Positions 7,830 to 16,382 of a DNA stretch of 64,000 nucleotides are shown here, piece after piece. Under the pieces are notes generated by a model. The model was not told the DNA's origin. It worked only from the letters and a program-made list of their open reading frames with translations, and ran no database searches. Location: contig JAZKXZ010000001.1 in NCBI GenBank assembly GCA_045611845.1, positions 1-64,000 on the forward strand. The letters are read 5' to 3'. The stretch comes from Enterocola sp045611845 (GTDB lineage Bacteria > Bacteroidota > Bacteroidia > Bacteroidales > Paludibacteraceae). The translations under genes were made by a program, and so were the position numbers. The stretch's first letter is position 1. Each line of letters begins with the position of its first letter.

Positions 7830-8387
7830 TTATCTTAATCTTTTCTTTATTACTGCAGGGTTGCCTGCTACCATTACATCGTCAGGGACGTCTTTGGTTA
7901 CCACACTGCCAGCAGCAACAATCACTCTATTACCAATGGTTACACCAGGACAAACTGTGACGTTGCCGCCCAACCAGCAATCTTCGCCAATGTGAATGGC
8001 ATAACCTGTTTCTACGGGCTCACGTCGCTGTATGTAATCGATAGGATGATTTGGCGTAAACAGTTTACAACCAGGACCCAACATAGTATGCTTGCCAATA
8101 TAAATGCCACCACTATCTAGAAACTCGCAATTTCTATTGATAAATACACGCTCCGCTAAATGTATTGGCCAACCGTGGTCGCAATAAAAAGGCGGTATCA
8201 CCAACGCCTCTTCACTTGCATTTGGCATCAACTCCTTCATCGCCTTCACAGCCGTTTCTCTATCCTCCAAAGGCGATGTCTGATTAAATTTTGCAGAAGC
8301 CAACGCCGCATGGCGCCAACTCTCCTGATACTCTGGCGCATCACAATTGTACAACACATTTGCTGTCATTTTCTCTAGTTCTGTCAT
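7830..8387 (-). CDS. Sugar O-acetyltransferase (maltose/galactoside acetyltransferase family)
   Basis: The 185-residue protein is a left-handed beta-helix hexapeptide-repeat acetyltransferase like Maa and LacA. It has the N-terminal helical region, the FYCDHGWPIHLAERVFINRNC segment, the catalytic-His region FTPNHPIDY, and the terminal repeat IGNRVIVAAGSVVTKDVPDDVMVAGNPA. It would transfer acetyl from acetyl-CoA to a sugar 6-hydroxyl, probably for detoxification. The upstream DNA carries a plausible minus-strand TATTTTTG -7 box. Confidence 0.88.
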   Translation of the reverse strand: MTELEKMTANVLYNCDAPEYQESWRHAALASAKFNQTSPLEDRETAVKAMKELMPNASEEALVIPPFYCDHGWPIHLAERVFINRNCEFLDSGGIYIGKHTMLGPGCKLFTPNHPIDYIQRREPVETGYAIHIGEDCWLGGNVTVCPGVTIGNRVIVAAGSVVTKDVPDDVMVAGNPAVIKKRLR

Positions 8388-8620
8388 ATTTTTCTTTTAT
8401 TTGTCAATATACAAAAATATGTTTTTTTTCTTTTCCCCACAAATTTAAAACAGCCCCCGATACCCCGCAAATTTAGAATTATGCATAAGATAATTTTCTG
8501 GCATATAAAGCGTACACATCAAGTTTTCTAGGGCAATAATAGCAAATATTAATACGTTGTTTTTAAACTTATACTTAAATTTGATGGTCAAAGGAACAGT
8601 AACAAAAAAACAGATATATT

Positions 8621-9325
8621 ATGAAAAGAAAATTAGTTTTATTTACAGCATTTGTTGCGCTGGTGGGTATTTTTACAGTGCAAGCTCAAGACATTCACTC
8701 TAGACCACATATCGATATAAGTGGCAAAGCGGAAAAATTTGTTGACCCAGACGAAATTATTCTTAACATAGTGATTAACGAAAAGGATTATTCAAAGAAA
8801 ACCACACTAGAAAATCTTGAAAAAGATATGATTAAGGCGCTTAAAGGCGTGGGCATCGACACCAAAAAAGACCTTACAGTAGTGGACCTTTCTAGCGACA
8901 TTCATCACTATAAATTTAAGAAAAACGAAGTAAAGTTAAGTAAAACTTACAGACTTAAAACCTCATCTGCAAAAGAGGCTACAAAGACACTTATTGCTCT
9001 TGAAGAAGTGGGAATCTCTGAGATAAACATTGCACAAGTGAAATGCACCAAGATTGAAGATTATAAAAATGAAACTCGTGCCATGGCAATGAAAGATGCT
9101 CACAAAAAGGCAAAAGCACTTACAGATGCCATTGGCCAACCACTAGGCAAGGCCATTTATATTAGCGAAAGCGACTACACAAATGTGCGCAACAACCCTC
9201 GCCTAATGATGAGCAAAGCCGCAGGCCATCAAGAAGAAGCCTTTATGGATGGCGAAATGCCAGACATCAATTTTGAAAAAATCAAAGTAGAAAGCAGGGT
9301 ACAAGTGAAATTCGAATTGAAATAA
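8621..9325 (+). CDS. SIMPL domain (DUF541) periplasmic protein
   Basis: The 234-residue protein has a signal peptide ending near VQAQD. The SIMPL/DUF541 fold follows, beginning with HIDISGKAEKFVDPDEI and with the late RAMAMKDAHKKAKALTDAIGQPLGKAI motif. Family members such as BP26 form ring-like periplasmic or outer-membrane-associated oligomers of unclear function. A TAAATTTG -7 box lies at 8576-8583 with only a weak -33 element. Confidence 0.82.
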   Translation: MKRKLVLFTAFVALVGIFTVQAQDIHSRPHIDISGKAEKFVDPDEIILNIVINEKDYSKKTTLENLEKDMIKALKGVGIDTKKDLTVVDLSSDIHHYKFKKNEVKLSKTYRLKTSSAKEATKTLIALEEVGISEINIAQVKCTKIEDYKNETRAMAMKDAHKKAKALTDAIGQPLGKAIYISESDYTNVRNNPRLMMSKAAGHQEEAFMDGEMPDINFEKIKVESRVQVKFELK

Positions 9326-9367
9326 AATTAGGTTTATAAAAATAGAGGTAACCCAATATGAAATGAA

Positions 9368-9403
9368 CCCCGAAAGTTTTTTATCTAACTTTCGGGGCTT
9401 TTT
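9368..9403 (+). terminator. Intrinsic terminator after the SIMPL gene
   Basis: CCCCGAAAGTT (9368-9378) pairs with AACTTTCGGGG (9387-9397) and is followed by CTTTTT. Confidence 0.9.
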
Positions 9404-9407
9404 ATGA

Positions 9408-9611
9408 TTACATTTCCCTCAACTTTAACGTAGCATCTACATACGAACACTCTCCCTTTATATACGGTGCATAAAGCTCCTCCACATCGCGTCCGCGCAG
9501 CACCTTGCACTTGCCACAAAGCTCACAATTGTGCATACACTCCCACTGCTGCAGCACATATTCCCTGCGCTCCTGTTCCGTAGATTCCCCTATTTTTGGT
9601 GGTAATTGCAT
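9408..9611 (-). CDS. Small cysteine-rich protein of unknown function
   Basis: This 67-residue frame has a compact cluster ECMHNCELCGKCKVLRG (CxxxCxxCxxC, about residues 25-35) and a further Cys near residue 56. That suggests a zinc or iron-sulfur site. I do not recognise the family. Coding is supported by the ordered cysteines, by a charged and non-repetitive composition, and by its placement between a terminator and an alpha/beta hydrolase gene. A redox or metal-binding accessory role is conjecture. Confidence 0.6.
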   Translation of the reverse strand: MQLPPKIGESTEQERREYVLQQWECMHNCELCGKCKVLRGRDVEELYAPYIKGECSYVDATLKLREM

Positions 9612-9650
9612 AGTTAATGTTATTTATAACAAAATTTATAAACCTGTTCC

Positions 9651-10421
9651 TTAAGCGTTTCGATAAGGGTTTGCACCATTGTGATGTTGAGATAATGATA
9701 TTATCCTTTGAGCAACTTCTTCTGGATAATCTACTAGTAATTGTCCGTGATTTAATTTAGGGGAAACTTTTACATTTACTTGTGGAAACAATGCTTTTAA
9801 ATGTTTCACTTGTGGTTTGGCGACAAAAGCCTCTTTTGTTCCATACCAATAATAAATTTGTTTTCCGGAGATACTGTTTAATCGTGTGGTATAAACAGAT
9901 TTATAACCATCAATTACAGCACGTTTACCTGAGAATGGGTAAATCTTTTTGCATTCGTCAAACAACACATCGTAATAATGTGAGTTAAAAACACGTCGCC
10001 AAAAAGACGTATGCTTATAACAACTCCACACATTAAACGCTTGCAAATGCGCTAGCGGACTAACCAACCACTTAGGCAGAAGTAATAACGGAGCTGCATC
10101 CATAATGGCATAATCAATAGTAACATCGTTTTTCTCCATTACATGCGATAAAATTTTACCTCCCAAAGAAAGTCCATACGCCACAGAAATATGTGAGGCG
10201 AAATTATCTTTTATATAATTGCTCAATTGCTCAGCCTGATCTAGTACACTTGTAAACTTTGTTTGTTCACCAATGGTAAAACCATCTACTTGCACCGCAA
10301 CAATTGTGAATTTATACTCAAGCAACTTAATTAACGGCAAAAATATTTCATAAGACACACCCAGTCCTGGCACCAACACCAGCACCGGCTTCCCCTTCTG
10401 TCCAAATTGCTTAAAGTTCAT
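9651..10421 (-). CDS. Alpha/beta hydrolase
   Basis: The 256-residue protein begins with VLVLVPGLGVSYE (oxyanion region) and has the nucleophile elbow AYGLSLGGK near residue 92, YAIMDAAPL, and a late NHGQLLVDYP providing the His of the triad. These are hallmarks of the fold. The substrate is unknown. The gene starts four bases after the hipT-like stop, so it may be read through from the toxin operon, but it is not a known part of that system. Confidence 0.8.
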   Translation of the reverse strand: MNFKQFGQKGKPVLVLVPGLGVSYEIFLPLIKLLEYKFTIVAVQVDGFTIGEQTKFTSVLDQAEQLSNYIKDNFASHISVAYGLSLGGKILSHVMEKNDVTIDYAIMDAAPLLLLPKWLVSPLAHLQAFNVWSCYKHTSFWRRVFNSHYYDVLFDECKKIYPFSGKRAVIDGYKSVYTTRLNSISGKQIYYWYGTKEAFVAKPQVKHLKALFPQVNVKVSPKLNHGQLLVDYPEEVAQRIISLSQHHNGANPYRNA

Positions 10422-10424
10422 AGT

Positions 10425-11420
10425 CTAAAAATTCAATATTTTTCTACGGAAATCGAATGCTAAATAATACTCACGTTTAAGTTCTTCAGATAAAAACGAA
10501 CGGTTTAACAATTCTTTCACCATTGGTTTTTCAGACATAAAGAACTCCATCTCCTGCTTTACTACTTTGTCTGGTAATCCTATACGTTTACCAAATTCTT
10601 CAAAATCGCAGCGACGGATTGTACGAGTATCAGTAAAGACCATTCCTTCTTTAAATAATCCTTTATCAAGAGCAAAAATTTGTGGTTTACGTAACTGTAA
10701 TGAAGTATTAATTAAATCATAAGCAGGCGACAAACGATATTCTCCATTACGTTCTATTAAAGAAAAATTCTTCAAATGAGCATCATCATTAAGTGATAAA
10801 AAATTGAATAGAATAATGCGAAAAAATTTACGAATATCTACCAAGGCCGCCTTAACGTAGCGATGAATAACCTCTGCACATTCCTCATAACTTGCAATAT
10901 CGTACTTATAATTTGCACCAGCATTATCTTTTGTGTAACCCATTAATGCCGCAAAATCCTCTTGCTTATATTTCTGACCCCTATGAATATCAAATCTACG
11001 TGTTATATATGCTGGAGTACCATCTTCAAAAAAACAGAGTGCATTTGCGGCAGTTTCTATTCCATAAACTTGTGATGCAATTTGCATTGTAACATGCTCA
11101 TTTGCCGCACAATAATCCTTATTTATTATCTGATAAGCAGTTGGTTTAGGTTTTAATATAAAAGTACCTTGCTCTCCCTGTTGTGTATACTTAAACTTCC
11201 CATTTTCTAAAAGAACAGAAAATTTAGGTTGTGCACCAGATAAAGATATTCTACCGATACTTTTAATAACATCATCTACCTCTTCAGTTTCTGCCTCTGG
11301 AGATGGTCCTGCAAAAACATGTGAGACAGTCTCACCATCAAACAATAATTTTGTTGCTTGTGGAGAATAGGTTTCATAACCCTCTTGTAATGTCGATGGG
11401 CAAACATTAATTTTTTTCAT
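10425..11420 (-). CDS. hipT: HipT-like serine/threonine kinase toxin (HipA C-terminal domain)
   Basis: The 331-residue HipA-type kinase lacks the N-terminal subdomain, which is a separate gene here. Visible features are the glycine-rich loop ISLSGAQPKF (58-67), ILKP containing the ATP-binding Lys (90), the catalytic segment NDDAHLKNFSL (211-221) and the metal-binding SPAYDLINT (231-239). Two serines (59, 61) in the SxS setting match the autophosphorylation loop described for HipT. In HipBST systems HipT phosphorylates TrpS and is neutralised by HipS. The target here is unproven. Gene order hipB-hipS-hipT with gaps of a few bases supports one operon. Confidence 0.85.
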   Translation of the reverse strand: MKKINVCPSTLQEGYETYSPQATKLLFDGETVSHVFAGPSPEAETEEVDDVIKSIGRISLSGAQPKFSVLLENGKFKYTQQGEQGTFILKPKPTAYQIINKDYCAANEHVTMQIASQVYGIETAANALCFFEDGTPAYITRRFDIHRGQKYKQEDFAALMGYTKDNAGANYKYDIASYEECAEVIHRYVKAALVDIRKFFRIILFNFLSLNDDAHLKNFSLIERNGEYRLSPAYDLINTSLQLRKPQIFALDKGLFKEGMVFTDTRTIRRCDFEEFGKRIGLPDKVVKQEMEFFMSEKPMVKELLNRSFLSEELKREYYLAFDFRRKILNF

Positions 11421-11422
11421 AT

Positions 11423-11743
11423 TTAAATAGGTTTTACAGTTATAGCTCCTATAGTATCATACTGACAGGTTGCTAATAAAATTCCAAAATCATCCTCTTT
11501 ATCTATATGAAGAAGTTGAGATTGTATTTCACGATTTGCTCCTTCTGAGAGCATATTTGCAAATACAGAAAAAAGATATGGTGACTTATAAGGTTCTTCT
11601 TGTATAGGAAGTGTAAGACTTATAGCACCAGACTTTTCACTCAACAAATATGCTTTATCGTATGTAAAAATATAATTACGATTATCAGTTTCTGTTAGCA
11701 TTCCTGCTTTTATGCCATGTATATATACTTCACATTGTCTCAT
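11423..11743 (-). CDS. hipS: HipS-like protein (stand-alone HipA N-terminal subdomain)
   Basis: The 106-residue protein matches the HipA N-terminal subdomain: VYIHGIKAGMLTE at the start, ISLTLPIQEEPYKS, and the terminal FGILLATCQYDTIGAITV, equivalent to the FDLLGAIG-type segment of HipA. In the three-gene HipBST system this small protein is the antitoxin for the kinase. Stop and start are only three bases from hipT and five from hipB. An artificial split of one hipA gene seems unlikely, because both halves have proper starts and the split point matches known HipBST architecture. Confidence 0.82.
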   Translation of the reverse strand: MRQCEVYIHGIKAGMLTETDNRNYIFTYDKAYLLSEKSGAISLTLPIQEEPYKSPYLFSVFANMLSEGANREIQSQLLHIDKEDDFGILLATCQYDTIGAITVKPI

Positions 11744-11747
11744 AAAA

Positions 11748-11945
11748 TCAATCTTTTAGTTTTGTTACTAATGTTAATCCCAAAACATTACAAATAGACA
11801 ATAGAGTATCTAACTGTGGATTACCTGTACCTCTTTCCACTGCCACCACAGTATTAATACTCACTCCTGCCAAATCTGCTAACTCTTGCTGATTAATTTT
11901 TAGGAAACGTCTACGATTCTTAATTTCTTCTCTAAACTTATTCAT
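11748..11945 (-). CDS. hipB: HipB-like XRE family DNA-binding protein
   Basis: The 65-residue helix-turn-helix protein (RRRFLKINQQELADLAGVS, then INTVVAVERGTGNP) is of HipB/XRE type. A GTG codon at 11951 would add two residues, but the ATG at 11945 is the better start because the first operator and the RNA start region lie just upstream. It would bind the repeated TCACAATATANTGTGA-like sites and repress its own operon. Its role as repressor, with HipS as kinase inhibitor, is inferred from the HipBST precedent. Confidence 0.85.
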   Translation of the reverse strand: MNKFREEIKNRRRFLKINQQELADLAGVSINTVVAVERGTGNPQLDTLLSICNVLGLTLVTKLKD

Positions 11946-11947
11946 AT

Positions 11948-12089
11948 TCACAATATATTGGGATTTTTATGCAAATATATTATTTTCTTCCGAAAAAACA
12001 AGCATTTTTCACAATATACTGTGATTTTTACTACAAAAGTAGTAATTAAATGGTTAAAAAGCACAGAAAATCACAATATAGTGTGATTT
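11948..12089 (-). promoter_or_regulatory. hipBST promoter with three HipB operator copies
   Basis: Three related near-palindromes occur: 11948-11967 (degenerate right arm), 12009-12024 (TCACA/TGTGA arms) and 12068-12089 (8-base perfect arms AAATCACA/TGTGATTT around a 6-base core). A minus-strand TATATTTG -7 box lies at 11972-11979 with TTG at 11999-12001, spaced 19. Operator 1 covers the RNA start region and operator 2 lies upstream of -33, as expected for autorepression. The third, outermost copy is the best palindrome. Confidence 0.75.
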
Positions 12090-12193
12090 CTTTGCACATC
12101 TATTATCATATTATCTCTCATTTTGCACATTATATTTCATCAATATTTTGTGCAAATTCACATAGAACACACCTGTTAGTCAAATGGTTATTC

Positions 12194-12245
12194 ATAAAAA
12201 AACTCGCTGTACAGACACAATTTTTGTTGTGAATGAGTAGCGAGT
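12194..12245 (-). terminator. Terminator for bcp (minus strand)
   Basis: AGCGAGT (12239-12245) and ACTCGCT (12202-12208) pair around a partly self-complementary loop, and on the minus strand the stem is followed by a T run (A run at 12195-12201). Confidence 0.7.
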
Positions 12246-12268
12246 AATGGAGTTTAAGAGGGAGTGGT

Positions 12269-12730
12269 TTACCCTTTGATGTAATCTAAAATTTGTTCGG
12301 CGTGAATTTTAGTTTTGATTTCCTTTGGAGTGAAGATTTTCTCTATGATGCCATCTTCGTTTACAAGGTATGTGGTACGAAGCGTGCCAATGGTGCGGCG
12401 ACCGCAGGCAACCTTTTCGCCCCAGCAACCAAGAGTTTGTAGAAGCGTGGTTTCGGTGTCGGCAATAAGAGGAAAGTCTAGCCCTTGTGCGTCAGCAAAT
12501 TTCTTTTGCGCTGCCTCTTTGTCTTTGCTCACCCCTATTATCTCGTATCCTGCCGCAGCAAGCTCTGCCTTATGCGCCTGAAGCGAACAAGCCTCTGCGG
12601 TGCAACCCGGCGTACTCGCCTTTGGATAACTATAAAGCACTATCTTTTTGCCTCTATAATCGGCACTTTTTATTTCATTTCCGTTTTGGTCCTTACCCAA
12701 AACCTCTGGAATTCTATCACCTATGTTCAT
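12269..12730 (-). CDS. bcp: Thioredoxin-dependent thiol peroxidase, Bcp/PrxQ type
   Basis: The 153-residue peroxiredoxin has the active-site segment PKASTPGCTAEACSLQ near residues 36-51. It contains peroxidatic and resolving cysteines five residues apart, as in Bcp/PrxQ, plus a later GVSKDKEAAQKKFADAQGLDFPLIAD. It reduces hydrogen peroxide and organic peroxides in the cytoplasm using thioredoxin. Length and motif spacing are normal. Confidence 0.92.
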   Translation of the reverse strand: MNIGDRIPEVLGKDQNGNEIKSADYRGKKIVLYSYPKASTPGCTAEACSLQAHKAELAAAGYEIIGVSKDKEAAQKKFADAQGLDFPLIADTETTLLQTLGCWGEKVACGRRTIGTLRTTYLVNEDGIIEKIFTPKEIKTKIHAEQILDYIKG

Positions 12731-12783
12731 AATGTTTTGTTTTTAATAATTTACAACGTAAAAGTATATAAATTCTATAATTA

Positions 12784-12818
12784 TAAAAAATGAACCTGTC
12801 GGAAATTCCGACAAGTTC
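12784..12818 (-). terminator. Terminator after the 132-residue FKBP (minus strand)
   Basis: GAACCTGTCGGAA (12792-12804) is complementary to TTCCGACAAGTTC (12806-12818), with one G-U in the minus-strand RNA. The minus strand continues into a T run. Confidence 0.85.
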
Positions 12819-12881
12819 ACTTTATTTAACGTAAAACGCAATACAAGAGTGAATTTAAAAGGAGGAATTTTTAGGCGACCT

Positions 12882-13280
12882 TTATGCGATGCCAAATAAC
12901 TCAATCTCAAATATCAACGTTGACCCACCAGGAATGCCCGGTTGAGAAAATTTACCATAGCCAAGTTCGGCAGGAATATAAATCTCCCACTTGTCGCCCA
13001 CGCACATTTGCCCAATGGCAATAATCCAACCATCGATAAGTTCGCTAAGGCGAAACGCCACAGGCACACCCGCACGAGAAGAGTCGAACTTTTTACCATT
13101 TATTGTCCAACCTGTGTAATGCACAGTTACAATGCTGCGAGGTGTAGGATGTTTACCATCGTTGTTACCAGAGTGTAGCACCTTATAATAAATACCCTTT
13201 GGCAGAGCCTTCACACCATCCTCTTTAGCCTTTTCCAAAAGCCAATCCTTATTAGCCTTTATATATTCTTGTTTTCCCAT
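12882..13280 (-). CDS. FKBP-type peptidyl-prolyl cis-trans isomerase
   Basis: The 132-residue protein has a short N-terminal helix and one FKBP domain: VTVHYTGWTINGKKFDSS, PVAFRLSELIDGW, GDKWEIYIPAELGYG and GGSTLIFEIELFGI. It lacks a signal peptide, so it should act in the cytoplasm on prolyl bonds. Its 3' flank (12841-12881) resembles one arm of the element found after the FKBP gene at 34.4 kb. A YccF-like membrane gene lies immediately upstream. Confidence 0.9.
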   Translation of the reverse strand: MGKQEYIKANKDWLLEKAKEDGVKALPKGIYYKVLHSGNNDGKHPTPRSIVTVHYTGWTINGKKFDSSRAGVPVAFRLSELIDGWIIAIGQMCVGDKWEIYIPAELGYGKFSQPGIPGGSTLIFEIELFGIA

Positions 13281-13292
13281 ATTTTACTAATA

Positions 13293-13658
13293 TTAAATAT
13301 CTTTGCCGAAAGGCCAAAGTGCAAGCTTCATAAGTTTAAAGTGTTGACGTCCAAACGGAATTCCTATAATAGTGATGCAAAGCACAATACCAAAAGCAAG
13401 GTGTGTAAGCGCAATTACAAGACCTCCAGTACACATCCAAGCAATGTTGAAAATAGAGTAAATGCAACCAGCGCCATCAGGACGAGTCACCGCTTGTTGA
13501 CCAAAAGGGAACAACGACAACAACCCAAGCTTAAACATTTGCACCCCAAACGGAATACCAATGAAAGTTAGGCAAAGTGAAATACCCGCAGCGAAATACT
13601 CCATAGCCACCACCAATCCACCAAAAATAATCCAAAGAAGATTTCCTAGAAAATTCAT
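13293..13658 (-). CDS. YccF domain membrane protein
   Basis: The 121-residue protein contains two similar hydrophobic blocks (GNLLWIIFGGLVVAMEYF and FNIAWMCTGGLVIALTHLAF). Each is followed by a GIPFGVQMFKL- or GIPFGRQHFKLMKLALWPFG-type motif, the signature of the two-repeat YccF (DUF307) family. Four membrane segments are expected. Its function is unknown. It is 12 bases upstream of the FKBP gene in the same direction, so probably co-transcribed. Confidence 0.88.
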   Translation of the reverse strand: MNFLGNLLWIIFGGLVVAMEYFAAGISLCLTFIGIPFGVQMFKLGLLSLFPFGQQAVTRPDGAGCIYSIFNIAWMCTGGLVIALTHLAFGIVLCITIIGIPFGRQHFKLMKLALWPFGKDI

Positions 13659-13763
13659 AATATTAAGTTTTTATGTTTTAAAATTACTCAACAAATTTCC
13701 AAATGTAAATATAGCAAAATATGAGTAAATCTGCAATAAATTGATAACATCCATAGTATCTTG

Positions 13764-15083
13764 TTACATATCGGTCATCGACAAGCCTTTTTGCGATACA
13801 GCATAGTCCTTAAACTTGCCTGTGGCACGAGTAAACACATTAACTTTCTCATTGAGGACTTCCGCATCAAAATTCTCCTCTTTTCTCTTTACCTCGATGA
13901 ATATTGCCTCGTCGTTCAATTCGTTCTCTGCAACAATATCAATCTCATTCTTACCCCTTCTATCCCACCAACTTCCAATGCGTGTGTACGCTTTACTTTC
14001 CACAAGCACACTCTTAAAGTAGCGTTCAAGCATTTTTCCACTGAAAGTCTCATAGTCACGATTAATGATAGTCTTCACTGCATCGTAGTTCTCTATTTCA
14101 AGCATATAGTTATACTTGTAAATAAAACGGAACCAGAAGGTAAAAAAATTATCTTCAATTGTATAGCGAACATTCTTTGTTGAAGTTTGCTCAAATATTG
14201 GTTGGTTTTTAGTTATTACCTCATACTCTTTCTCCAATTTTGTAAGATAACCACCTATCTCCCTGCCAACAATCTGCTCTATCTCCGAGCGTAATGTCTT
14301 GCCACGTGCAATAGCCGAAAGAATAGAGAAATAAACTCCGTAGTCTTTACCAAATTCTTCGATAAGTATTGCCTTGCCCTCACCAATAAACACAGAATCT
14401 GCTTTAATAATGTGGTTAAGCATCTTCACTTTAGTTGTAGCCCCTGCATCAACAAGCAATTGAACATACTTTGCCACACCACCCGTAAACGAATATAACG
14501 CTAACAAATCCTCAGCTGTATAGTTAGGATTATATTCTGCCATTATCTCCTTTAAGACAGCAGGAGCAAATGGTCTAATCGTCATAAAACGAGTCTGGCG
14601 ATTGTACAGCGGTTCCTTCTTATCCTTGAAGATTTTTGTCATCATAGAAAAGATAGAGCCACATACAATAAGGTTGATATGAGCTTTAGTATGATACATA
14701 TCCCAAATGCGTTGCATATCACTATATACAGACTTGTTTACCTTAAAAAACTCTTGAAACTCATCTATAAACAACGTAATAGGACGCTCTATAGAGAGTT
14801 TCATTAAGTACTCAAATATTTCAGGAAATCGCTCTGTTCCGCCTATTGTAGGTATACCTAACTTATTTTCAATTTCTTGGATATAATCCATACACAAATC
14901 ACTCTCTGCCTTGCGAGCAACAAAGAAATAAAGTATTGGTTCACTCTCGTATGCTCTCCACACAAGAGATGTCTTACCAATACGACGACGACCTGTCACT
15001 ACCGTAAACTGAGCATTACTCTTTGAGAGTTCTAGAATCTCCTTGAGTGTAGCAACCTCATCTTTTCTATCAAAAAATCTCAT
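13764..15083 (-). CDS. ATP-binding protein with AAA-like ATPase and DUF234 nuclease-like domain
   Basis: The 439-residue protein has Walker A GRRRIGKTSLV near residue 35 and Walker B ITLFIDEFQEF near residue 100. Winged-helix and C-terminal DUF234 regions follow, with GKNEIDIVAENE...FIEVKRK, a D-E-K pattern like a PD-(D/E)xK nuclease. This domain order marks a prokaryotic ATPase family common as single accessory genes. It may act on DNA or membranes, but the role is not established. The start MRFFDRKDEVATLKEIL is typical of the family. No operon partner is seen. Confidence 0.82.
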   Translation of the reverse strand: MRFFDRKDEVATLKEILELSKSNAQFTVVTGRRRIGKTSLVWRAYESEPILYFFVARKAESDLCMDYIQEIENKLGIPTIGGTERFPEIFEYLMKLSIERPITLFIDEFQEFFKVNKSVYSDMQRIWDMYHTKAHINLIVCGSIFSMMTKIFKDKKEPLYNRQTRFMTIRPFAPAVLKEIMAEYNPNYTAEDLLALYSFTGGVAKYVQLLVDAGATTKVKMLNHIIKADSVFIGEGKAILIEEFGKDYGVYFSILSAIARGKTLRSEIEQIVGREIGGYLTKLEKEYEVITKNQPIFEQTSTKNVRYTIEDNFFTFWFRFIYKYNYMLEIENYDAVKTIINRDYETFSGKMLERYFKSVLVESKAYTRIGSWWDRRGKNEIDIVAENELNDEAIFIEVKRKEENFDAEVLNEKVNVFTRATGKFKDYAVSQKGLSMTDM

Positions 15084-15194
15084 ACAAATTCAATTTAGTT
15101 AAGAAACAACTATTTCCGAAACAGCCATTTCGCAACTGCAAATATAATACATAATAAACTAATAACAAAATAAATCCATAGTATTTACAAAACT

Positions 15195-15998
15195 TTATTC
15201 GTTAATCAAAGTAAACTCCATAATATCTAACATCTTAAATAGTACTCCGTCTATATCAGAATGCCACGATTGATGAAAATGTCCGTAATACCAATGAGAA
15301 AGCGGATGAACATCATGCACTAGATGATTGTAGATTTTTGTCATTGTTGCACGTTCATTTTCCACATCTTCAAGTAATTTTTCATCACAAGTAGCAAAAG
15401 AATATACCCCCCTTTTTGTAATCAGTTCACAAAAATCTGGAGCAGTATGTGAAATTACAATATCCACAGCATATTGCTCATTTATCAGATTTAGCATCTC
15501 TTCATCATAAACAGGAACCTCATCAGACCAATAAAAATTCTTGTCTAGTTTATCTTGCGATTGTCCATCTTTTCCATGCTTGGCACAATACCTTTTCCAC
15601 ATATCAATGCGATAATTTCGGTCGATTGAAATTCCACCACCAATACAAAGAATTGTATGTTTGCATGCCGAAATAATAGAATAATCTGGTACTGCAACAA
15701 ATCGCCTATGCTTAAACTGCTTACCATCAAAATACGCAGGATTGTCATGATTGCCACGAACAAATACAATCCAATTATTAGCATCATTCATACGCTTTGC
15801 ATTGCGTCTTACCATTTGCTCATAATAGGCCTTCTTCTCAAAACCAAAACCACAATCACCAGCTACAACTAACACCGTATCCTTCATCTGATACTGAACA
15901 CAAAGTTTATACACCAAAAGATTAAAATCCCAATGAATATCGCCAGAAACCACTATGTTTTTTGCCTTCGGGAAAGATATATTATATACCTTCTTCAT
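15195..15998 (-). CDS. Metallophosphoesterase
   Basis: The 267-residue calcineurin-like phosphoesterase has the metal-binding motifs in order: VVSGDIHWD (residues 16-24), VVAGDCGFG, FVRGNHDNP, ISHTAPDF and YYGHFHQSW. The substrate is unknown; related stand-alone enzymes act on nucleotides or phosphoproteins. It is divergent from the surrounding accessory genes and has no clear partner. Confidence 0.85.
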   Translation of the reverse strand: MKKVYNISFPKAKNIVVSGDIHWDFNLLVYKLCVQYQMKDTVLVVAGDCGFGFEKKAYYEQMVRRNAKRMNDANNWIVFVRGNHDNPAYFDGKQFKHRRFVAVPDYSIISACKHTILCIGGGISIDRNYRIDMWKRYCAKHGKDGQSQDKLDKNFYWSDEVPVYDEEMLNLINEQYAVDIVISHTAPDFCELITKRGVYSFATCDEKLLEDVENERATMTKIYNHLVHDVHPLSHWYYGHFHQSWHSDIDGVLFKMLDIMEFTLINE

Positions 15999-16139
15999 AT
16001 CACTTTTACTCTAATTTTTCGACTTATCTTATCACGAAGTTACATCTTATATTCTGATTATCAAAGAAATATGGGAATTATTTTTAATTTTAAATAAATA
16101 TTTTGAAATCTAGAACAAAACGTTCCGCAAAAGGTTTAC

Positions 16140-16161
16140 TTTTGTTTTGAAATTTGGAAGA
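16140..16161 (+). repeat. 22-bp direct repeat, copy 1
   Basis: The 22 bases starting TTTTGTTTTGAAATTTGGAA are identical to 16842-16863. Both are preceded by a similar GATTATCAAA.GAATAT stretch at different distances. The pair brackets the crcB and ydeI remnants. Confidence 0.7.
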
Positions 16162-16181
16162 CTAAAGGAAGTAATGTAAAA

Positions 16182-16382
16182 CTAGAATTTAGAAACAAGC
16201 CAATAACCCAAGGATATTAATAGAAATCCGAGTATAATACTTGCGGCTACATAGCCGAGAAATCCAAAGGTATTGCCAACGAAGGTGTGCAGATGCTTCA
16301 GCAAGGCAAACGTAGAAAAAGTAGTAAACCCACCACAAACACCAGTGGTAAGCAATAAATACCATGCATAGTGTATTTTTAG
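16182..16382 (-). pseudogene. crcB: crcB remnant (fluoride channel, C-terminal half)
   Basis: A frame without its own start encodes a C-terminal CrcB/Fluc segment containing WYLLLTTGVCGGFTTFSTF and two hydrophobic stretches, ending at a TAG at 16182-16184. This corresponds roughly to the second half of a normal protein of about 125 residues. The first half, including the first membrane helices, is absent. The frame is closed upstream by TAA at 16383-16385, next to the 3' end of the shortened ydeI-like gene. It reads as the far side of a deletion. Function as a fluoride channel is very unlikely. Confidence 0.8.

Noticed and set aside
8160..8476. Plus-strand frames opposite the sugar acetyltransferase
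   Set aside because: They lack start signals and contradict the well-supported minus-strand gene.
12050..12232. Plus-strand 60-codon frame downstream of the hip operators
   Set aside because: It runs across an operator and the bcp terminator, is low in complexity, and has no similarity to known proteins that I can recognise.
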